Of a stretch of DNA of 64,000 nucleotides, positions 58,382-64,000 are shown one piece after another. The notes below the pieces were generated by a model. The model was not told the origin of the DNA, did not search any database, and saw only the letters and a list, made by a program, of their open reading frames with translations. Numbering within the stretch: the first letter of the stretch is position 1; each line of letters begins with the position of its first letter. This DNA is from Sphingobium sp. AP49. GTDB lineage: Bacteria > Pseudomonadota > Alphaproteobacteria > Sphingomonadales > Sphingomonadaceae. The position numbers were made by a program, and so were the translations under genes. Location of the stretch: positions 2,983,501-3,047,500 of the forward strand of contig NZ_CP124576.1 of assembly GCF_000281715.2 (NCBI RefSeq), written 5' to 3'.

Positions 58382-61300
58382 ATGCACTCCACCGACCTGT
58401 TCATCCGCCGCCCGATCCTGTCGCTCGTCGTCAGCATGCTCATCCTGCTCGTCGGCGTCAGCGCGACCTTCTCGCTGCCGGTCCGGCAATATCCCTATCT
58501 GGAGAACGCCACGATCACCGTGTCGACCAGTTTCCCCGGCGCGACCCAGGACGTGATGCAGGGTTTCGTCACGACGCCGATCGCGCAGTCGATCGCGACT
58601 GCGAGCGGCATCGAATATCTGACCTCGACCTCGAAGCAGGGCAGCAGCACGGTGAAGGCGCGGCTGGTCCTCAACGCGGATGCCGACCGGGCGATGACCG
58701 AAGTGCTCGCCAAGGTGCAGCAGGTCAAGTATCGGCTCCCGGCGGGCACGACCGACCCGGTCATCACCAAGGCGAGCGAGGGCGGCACCGCCGCCCAATA
58801 TGTCGCTTTCTACAGCAAGACGCTGTCGATCCAGCAGATCACCGATTTCGTCACCCGCGTCGCCCAGCCGCTGTTCACCAGCATCCCCGGCGTCGCCTCC
58901 GCGGAAGTGTCCGGCGGCCGGGCGCTGGCGATGCGCATCTGGATCGACCCGGTGAAGCTGGCCGCGCGCGGCCTGTCGGCCAGCGACATCTCCGCCGCGC
59001 TCAAGGCGAACAATGTCCAGGCGGCGCCGGGCCAGCTCAAGGGGCAGCTCACCGTCACGAACATCACCGCCGACACCGATGTCCGCAGCCTCGACGATTT
59101 CCGCCAGATGGTCATCAAGACCGGCGCGGAAGGGGCCGGCCTCGTCCGGCTGGGCGATGTCGCGACGCTGGAGCTGGGCGGCCAGAATTACGACAGCGCT
59201 TCCTTTGCGGATGGCACCCCCGCCGTCTTCCTCGCCCTGGAGCAAAGCCCGGACGGCAACCCGCTGGAGATCGTGAAGGCCGCGCAGGGCATGGTGCCCA
59301 AGCTGCGCGAGATGGCCCCGCCCGGCCTCACCATTTCGCCCAACTATGATGTGGCGAAGTTCGTCAACGCCTCGATCGACGAGGTGATACACTCGCTGAT
59401 CGAGGCGATCGTGATCGTCATCGTCGTCATCTTCCTGTTCCTGGGATCGGTGCGCGCGGTGATCATCCCGGTCGTCACCATCCCGCTCTCGCTGGTCGGC
59501 ACGGCTGCACTGATGCTCGCCTGCGGCTTCTCGCTCAACCTCCTGACCCTGCTGGCGATGGTGCTCGCCATCGGCCTGGTCGTCGACGACGCGATCGTGG
59601 TGGTGGAAAATATCCACCGCCATATCGAGGAGGGACTGTCGCCCGTCAAAGCGGCGATGGTCGGCGCGCGCGAGATCATCGCGCCGGTGATCGCGATGAC
59701 CATCACGCTGGCCGCCGTCTATGCCCCGATCGGGCTGATGGGCGGCCTCACCGGAGCGCTGTTCCGTGAGTTCGCCTTCACGCTGGCCGGATCGGTGCTG
59801 GTGTCCGGCGTGATCGCGCTGACGCTGTCGCCGATGATGAGTTCGCTGCTGCTGCGTTCCAAGCAGAGCGAGTCCCGCCTGGCCAAGGCGATCGAGCACC
59901 GGATGGGGAAGCTCACCGCCGCCTATGGCGGGCTGCTCGCAAAGACGCTCGCCGCGCGCGGGGCGGTGTTGCTGGTGGGCGTGGTGGTTCTGGCGGGCAT
60001 CGTCATCCTGTTCAGCGGCACGCGGCACGAGCTGGCGCCGACCGAGGACCAGGGCGCGGTGATCATCGCAACCCGCGCGCCGCAATATGCCGGCGTCGGC
60101 TACACCGCCCATTATGCGGCGATGGTGCAGAAGCTGTTCAGGGGACTGCCCGAATATGACAACAGCTTCATTCATGTAAACGATGGCGGCGGCGGCACCC
60201 ACACCAGTTTCGGCGGCGTCATCCTCAAGGACTGGACGGAGCGGAAGCGCTCCGGCGACGACATCCAGCAGGTGTTGCAGGCCGCCGGCGGGGCGATCGA
60301 CGGGGAGACCGTGACCGCCTTCCAGCTTCCGCCCCTGCCGGGCGGCGGCGGCGGCCTGCCTGTCCAGATGGTCGTGCGGTCGGCCGGCGACGTCCGCTCG
60401 CTCTATGACGCGACCGAGAAGCTGAAGGCGGCGGCCTGGGCGAGCGGGCTGTTCCTGTTCGTCGACAGCGACCTCGCCTTCGACAGTGAGGCGGCGCACA
60501 TCACCGTCGACCGCAGCAAGGCCAACGACATGGGGGTGACGATGGAGGCGATCGCCGACACGCTCGCGGTCCTCGTCGGCGAGAATTACGTCAACCGCTT
60601 CAACTTCCACGACCGCTCCTATGACGTGATCCCGCAGGTCGCGGGCGTCGACCGGGTGACGCCCGACGATCTCGGCCGCTTCTATGTGAAGACCCGTTCC
60701 GGCGCGCTCGTTCCGCTTTCGACCGTCACGAAGATCGAGATGCAGCCGCAGGCGAACCAGTTGACGCAGTTCAACCAGATGAACTCGGTCACGCTCGAAG
60801 CCTTGCCCGCTCCCGGCGTCACCATGGGCCAGGCGGTCGCCTTCCTCGAATCCCAGCCGCTGCCGACGGGGATGAACATCGACTGGCTCAGCGACAGCCG
60901 CCAGTTCGTCCAGGAGGGCAACCGGCTCGTCGTCTCCTTCGGCTTCGCGCTCATCGTGATCTTCCTCGTCCTCGCCGCGCAGTTCGAGAGCCTGCGCGAT
61001 CCGCTGGTGATCCTCGTCACCGTGCCGCTGGCGGTGTGCGGCGCGCTGGTGCCGCTGTGGCTCGGCTACGGCACGCTCAACATCTACACCCAGATCGGGC
61101 TGGTGACGCTGATCGGCCTGATCTCCAAGCACGGCATCCTGATGGTGACGTTCGCCAACCAGATCCAGCAGGAGGAAGGCCTGGGCCGCATCGAGGCGAT
61201 CGAGAAGGCCGCCGCCGTCCGCATGCGGCCGGTGCTGATGACCACCGCCGCGATGGTAGCCGGCCTCGTGCCGCTGCTGTTCGCGGGCGGCGCCGGCGCG

Positions 61301-61471
61301 GCCAGCCGGTTCGCGATCGGCCTCGTGGTCGTCACCGGCATGCTGGTTGGCACGCTGTTCACCCTGTTCGTGCTGCCGACGGTCTACAGCTTCCTGGCCG
61401 TCAACCACCGCGCCGTGGCGGAGAGCGACCGGGCGCGCGACCTCGCCGCGATGGAGACGGCCGATGCGTAG
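58382..61471 (+). CDS. RND multidrug-efflux permease (HAE1 family)
   Basis: A 1029-residue inner membrane proton-driven efflux pump, normal length for HAE1. It opens HSTDLFIRRPILSLVVSMLILLVGV; two large periplasmic loops separate twelve membrane helices. Transport motifs are intact: the helix 4 Asp pair in LAIGLVVDDAIVVVENIHRHIEEG and the helix 10 Lys region in LIGLISKHGILMVTFANQ. FPGATQDVMQGFVTTPIAQSI matches drug-type rather than heavy-metal RND pumps. Substrates are unknown. Overlaps the outer membrane gene by 8 bp. Confidence 0.94.
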   Translation: MHSTDLFIRRPILSLVVSMLILLVGVSATFSLPVRQYPYLENATITVSTSFPGATQDVMQGFVTTPIAQSIATASGIEYLTSTSKQGSSTVKARLVLNADADRAMTEVLAKVQQVKYRLPAGTTDPVITKASEGGTAAQYVAFYSKTLSIQQITDFVTRVAQPLFTSIPGVASAEVSGGRALAMRIWIDPVKLAARGLSASDISAALKANNVQAAPGQLKGQLTVTNITADTDVRSLDDFRQMVIKTGAEGAGLVRLGDVATLELGGQNYDSASFADGTPAVFLALEQSPDGNPLEIVKAAQGMVPKLREMAPPGLTISPNYDVAKFVNASIDEVIHSLIEAIVIVIVVIFLFLGSVRAVIIPVVTIPLSLVGTAALMLACGFSLNLLTLLAMVLAIGLVVDDAIVVVENIHRHIEEGLSPVKAAMVGAREIIAPVIAMTITLAAVYAPIGLMGGLTGALFREFAFTLAGSVLVSGVIALTLSPMMSSLLLRSKQSESRLAKAIEHRMGKLTAAYGGLLAKTLAARGAVLLVGVVVLAGIVILFSGTRHELAPTEDQGAVIIATRAPQYAGVGYTAHYAAMVQKLFRGLPEYDNSFIHVNDGGGGTHTSFGGVILKDWTERKRSGDDIQQVLQAAGGAIDGETVTAFQLPPLPGGGGGLPVQMVVRSAGDVRSLYDATEKLKAAAWASGLFLFVDSDLAFDSEAAHITVDRSKANDMGVTMEAIADTLAVLVGENYVNRFNFHDRSYDVIPQVAGVDRVTPDDLGRFYVKTRSGALVPLSTVTKIEMQPQANQLTQFNQMNSVTLEALPAPGVTMGQAVAFLESQPLPTGMNIDWLSDSRQFVQEGNRLVVSFGFALIVIFLVLAAQFESLRDPLVILVTVPLAVCGALVPLWLGYGTLNIYTQIGLVTLIGLISKHGILMVTFANQIQQEEGLGRIEAIEKAAAVRMRPVLMTTAAMVAGLVPLLFAGGAGAASRFAIGLVVVTGMLVGTLFTLFVLPTVYSFLAVNHRAVAESDRARDLAAMETADA

Positions 61472-62975
61472 GATGACCCGCAAGCCCATTCGGTTCGCGC
61501 CGCTGCTTGTCGCCGGCCTGCTTGCCGGCTGCATGTCCGGCCCGAACTATCGGCCGCCCGCATCCGCAACCGTCCCGCCCGCCACAGGGCCGTTCGTCAG
61601 CCAGGCGTCCGGCGTCACCCCTGCGGCGGAACCGCCGGCGGACTGGTGGCGGCTCTACGACGATCCGGCGCTCGATACGCTGATCGAAGCCGCGCTCGCC
61701 GCCAACACCGACCTGCGCGCTGCCGACGCCAACCTGCGCCGCGCCCGCGCGCTACTCTCCGAGGCGCGCGCAGGCCGCTACCCCTCGACCACGACAAGCG
61801 ACGGCGCGACCTGGGGCCGTGGGCAGACCAGCCAGGGCGGCTCGTTCGGCAGCAGTGACGAGCAATGGACCGAACAGGCGGGTTTCGCCGCTGCGTGGGA
61901 GGTCGATCTGTTCGGCCGTGTCGGCCGCGCGATCGAGGCCGCGCGCGCGGATACGGCAGCGGTCGCCGCCGCGCGGGATGCGATTCGCGTGACGGTCGTC
62001 GCGGAAACCACACGAACCTGGTCGCAAGCCTGCGCGCTCGGGGAATCGCTTGCGGTCGCCCGTTCGTCGCTCTTATTGACACAGGACAGCTACAGGGTCG
62101 TCGAGGCCCAGCAGCGCGCGGGGTCCGCGTCCACCCTCGATCTCGAACGCGCCGGCACGGCGGTCGCGCAGGCGCGCGCCGCGATCGCGCCGACCGAGGC
62201 ACAGCGCCGCGCCGCGCTGTTCGAGTTGGCGGCCCTCATCGGCCGCACGCCGTCCGAAGTGCCGGCGGCGGCGTCCGGCTGCACGCGCGCGCCTGAGCTA
62301 CGCCGTCCGATCCCGATCGGCGACGGCGCCGCGCTGCTGCGCCGGCGGCCCGATGTCCGGCGGGCGGAACGCACGCTCGGGGCCGACACCGCGCGGATCG
62401 GCTTGGCGATCGCTGATCTCTACCCGCGCATCAGCCTTGGCGGCGCGGCGAATTACCTGCACAGCGCCAAGGGCAATGACGGCCCGGCGCTGTCCTTCTC
62501 GCTCGGGCCGCTGATAAGCTGGAGTTTCCCCAACATCGCCGTCGCCCGCTCGCGGGTTCGGCAGGCGCGCGCCACCGCCGAGGTGGATCTCGCCGGATTC
62601 GACGGGGTCGTGCTAACCGCGCTCAAGGAGACCGAGCAAGCGCTGTCCACCTATGCCGCCGCGCTGGACGAGCGATCCGCACTCGCCGAAGCGCGGGACC
62701 GGGCGGAGCGCGCCTTCCGGCTTGCCGACCTTCGCTACCGTGCCGGGTCGATCAGCTATCTCGACCAGATCGTCGCGCAGACCAGCCTCACCGATGCCAG
62801 TGCAAAGCTCGCCGACGCCAACCTCCGGGTCGCATCCGATCGCGTCGATGTCTTCAAGGCTCTCGGCGGCGGCTGGGAGGACCCGGACGTGCCTCTGACA
62901 CGGAGCAAGACATCTTACAGTCTTGGTGCGCCTTTGGGAAAGGCGACGCGACATCTGAATCGTTCAGCGCAGTAG
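61464..62975 (+). CDS. RND outer membrane efflux lipoprotein (NodT/OprM type)
   Basis: A 503-residue outer membrane channel with a lipobox (LLVAGLLAGCMSGPNY). Two OEP repeats are visible: DPALDTLIEAALAANTDLRAADANLRRARALL with AAWEVDLFGRVGRAIEAARAD, and LLRRRPDVRRAERTLGADTARIGLAIADLYPRISL with WSFPNIAVARSRVRQARA. Such proteins form trimeric TolC-like tunnels. The ATG lies in the overlap with the permease stop. A LysR gene starts 8 bp after it on the same strand. Confidence 0.92.
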   Translation: MRRMTRKPIRFAPLLVAGLLAGCMSGPNYRPPASATVPPATGPFVSQASGVTPAAEPPADWWRLYDDPALDTLIEAALAANTDLRAADANLRRARALLSEARAGRYPSTTTSDGATWGRGQTSQGGSFGSSDEQWTEQAGFAAAWEVDLFGRVGRAIEAARADTAAVAAARDAIRVTVVAETTRTWSQACALGESLAVARSSLLLTQDSYRVVEAQQRAGSASTLDLERAGTAVAQARAAIAPTEAQRRAALFELAALIGRTPSEVPAAASGCTRAPELRRPIPIGDGAALLRRRPDVRRAERTLGADTARIGLAIADLYPRISLGGAANYLHSAKGNDGPALSFSLGPLISWSFPNIAVARSRVRQARATAEVDLAGFDGVVLTALKETEQALSTYAAALDERSALAEARDRAERAFRLADLRYRAGSISYLDQIVAQTSLTDASAKLADANLRVASDRVDVFKALGGGWEDPDVPLTRSKTSYSLGAPLGKATRHLNRSAQ

Positions 62976-62983
62976 ATTGCAAA

Positions 62984-63892
62984 ATGCCCTTTGACATCCG
63001 TCAACTTCGCTATGCGATCGCGGCAGCAGATCATGGCAGCTTTTACCGAGCAGCACGCGCCCTCGATATCGAGCAATCGACACTCAGCCGGAACATATCC
63101 AAGCTAGAGCGGGCTATCGGAATGCGAGTTTTTGAGCGGTCACGTGCTGGCGTCAAGACGACTCTAGCCGGAAATGCATTCATTCGCGGCGCCAAGCCGA
63201 TGGTGGCCGCCGCGGACAAACTTGCGGCGATGATGCGAGCGGCTGGGCAAGGTCGAGCGGGCGGCCTTATGCTAGGGCACAACAGCTCGGTCTCCGCCGG
63301 CAATCTGCGGGCGACGCTGATGAGCTGGTGCGACGCATATCCGGACGTGGAGGTTGCGTGTGTAGAAGCCGATCGGAGTGTTCTACTCGCCGGCCTGGAT
63401 ACCGGGGAAATCGACATCGCTATTCTCATGGGCACGACCGGCCATAACGGATTACGCTGCAAGCCGTTGTGGAGCGAGCAGATGCTAGTTGCGCTGCCCG
63501 CGACCCATCCGTTCGCGGAACGTGACGTGGTTCACTGGACGGATCTTCGAGGCCAGCGTTTCCTGTTGCCTGCCGCCGATCCTGGCCCGGAGATAAGGGA
63601 TATGCTGCTCGGGCGCGTCGCGATCACGGGCAGTAAGCTCGACATCCGAATGCAGCAGGCGAGCCGCGAAACAGTGTTAAGCGTTCTTGCCAGTTGTTCG
63701 GGTGTGAGCATCGTCTGCGAAGGTTCGACCGGTGCGCACTACCCCGATGTCGTCTATCGGCCGATACACGGCGAACAGGGGCCGGCGCTGACCGGCTATT
63801 CCGGTTGGTGGCGCGACGACAACGGCAATCCGGCACTGCGGCGCTTCCTTGGATTCATCCGGACGCATTATGCGCTGTCTTTTGATTTATAG
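62984..63892 (+). CDS. LysR-family transcriptional regulator
   Basis: A 302-residue LysR regulator. The N-terminal winged helix-turn-helix is DIRQLRYAIAAADHGSFYRAARALDIEQSTLSRNISKLERAIGMRVFERSRAGVKTTLAGNAF. The effector domain begins RAGGLMLGHNSSVSAGNLRATLMSW and contains DTGEIDIAILMG. It is 8 bp downstream of the efflux channel gene in the same direction, so it may be transcribed with the pump and regulate it, though LysR proteins more often sit divergent from targets. Confidence 0.9.
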   Translation: MPFDIRQLRYAIAAADHGSFYRAARALDIEQSTLSRNISKLERAIGMRVFERSRAGVKTTLAGNAFIRGAKPMVAAADKLAAMMRAAGQGRAGGLMLGHNSSVSAGNLRATLMSWCDAYPDVEVACVEADRSVLLAGLDTGEIDIAILMGTTGHNGLRCKPLWSEQMLVALPATHPFAERDVVHWTDLRGQRFLLPAADPGPEIRDMLLGRVAITGSKLDIRMQQASRETVLSVLASCSGVSIVCEGSTGAHYPDVVYRPIHGEQGPALTGYSGWWRDDNGNPALRRFLGFIRTHYALSFDL

Positions 63893-63937
63893 AAGCAACT
63901 TTAGCATCTTAGGAGAATAACGGCTGGAGTTTTCGCA

Positions 63938-64000
63938 ATGTCGGAATGCAAGACAATCATTGTCTTACTCGCCACCTTGGCGATCGGTTTTGCGGGAGGG
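63938..64000 (+). CDS. N-terminus of an exported or membrane protein, cut by window edge
   Basis: Twenty-one codons, MSECKTIIVLLATLAIGFAGG, then the window ends in frame. AGGAGAATAACGG precedes the ATG at a workable distance. The hydrophobic run after two charged residues indicates a signal peptide or a membrane anchor. Too short to assign. Confidence 0.5.
   Translation, partial: MSECKTIIVLLATLAIGFAGG

Noticed and set aside
1..64000. CRISPR arrays, insertion sequences with transposase, rRNA genes, replication origin
   Set aside because: None seen: no regularly spaced repeats, no transposase motifs, no rRNA sequence and no dnaA-box cluster or partition genes.

Overview
The window is chromosomal DNA of a GC-rich alphaproteobacterium, almost certainly a sphingomonad (Sphingobium, Sphingomonas or Novosphingobium type). 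This rests on the Entner-Doudoroff operon zwf-edd-glk-eda, the DUF1592/DUF1552, MerC-domain and fused MFS/spermidine-synthase proteins, the style of the intergenic palindromic repeats, and uniformly GC-rich codon use. No rRNA or plasmid functions are visible. One tRNA gene, tRNA-Leu(CAA), is present.

Left part (1-38.7 kb), core-like. It opens with a truncated MFS transporter and a metallophosphoesterase. A fatty-acid oxidation pair follows (thiolase plus a bifunctional hydratase/dehydrogenase), with a LiuR-like palindrome lying between the thiolase promoter elements. Next come galE, a YbaK deacylase, pgl and an aminotransferase. From 15.36 kb down to 8.86 kb on the minus strand runs a tight seven-gene operon: HiPIP, cytochrome b561, cytochrome c', a duplicated COG4315 protein, a secreted protein of unknown family, a DUF1592-type lipoprotein with a CxxCH site, and a Tat-exported DUF1552 protein. 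A divergent OmpR-type two-component system shares its intergenic region, which carries two TGTC-N6-GACA sites. Beyond tRNA-Leu lie an HNH protein, a MerC-domain gene behind a Zur-like palindrome, the zwf-edd-glk-eda operon, a lipoprotein, a sulfotransferase, gamma-carbonic anhydrase, a fused MFS/spermidine synthase, hemB, lnt, metK (behind a SahR-like palindrome), a 59-residue secreted cysteine-repeat protein and trmB.

Right part (38.8-64 kb), accessory in character. A tyrosine recombinase follows trmB. Then come compact regulator-plus-enzyme modules: an AraC regulator divergent from a coupled flavin monooxygenase and exported adenosine-deaminase-like pair; an HxlR regulator between an Old Yellow Enzyme gene and an aldehyde dehydrogenase gene, both of which carry the same roughly 40-bp promoter/operator block; a TetR regulator divergent from an NmrA-like reductase; and a Delta5-3-ketosteroid-isomerase-like protein with its full catalytic triad. 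An iron-uptake operon follows (Sel1-repeat protein, TonB-dependent receptor, PiuC-like dioxygenase, TonB). After it come a second AraC regulator, two small unknown genes, a complete RND tripartite efflux operon and a LysR regulator.

The strongest candidates for something undescribed are the HiPIP/cytochrome/DUF1592/DUF1552 operon with its two-component system, and the HxlR-OYE-ALDH regulon with its duplicated operator and a hairpin that buries the ALDH ribosome binding site. All family assignments come from reading motifs in the translated sequence; no database search was run.
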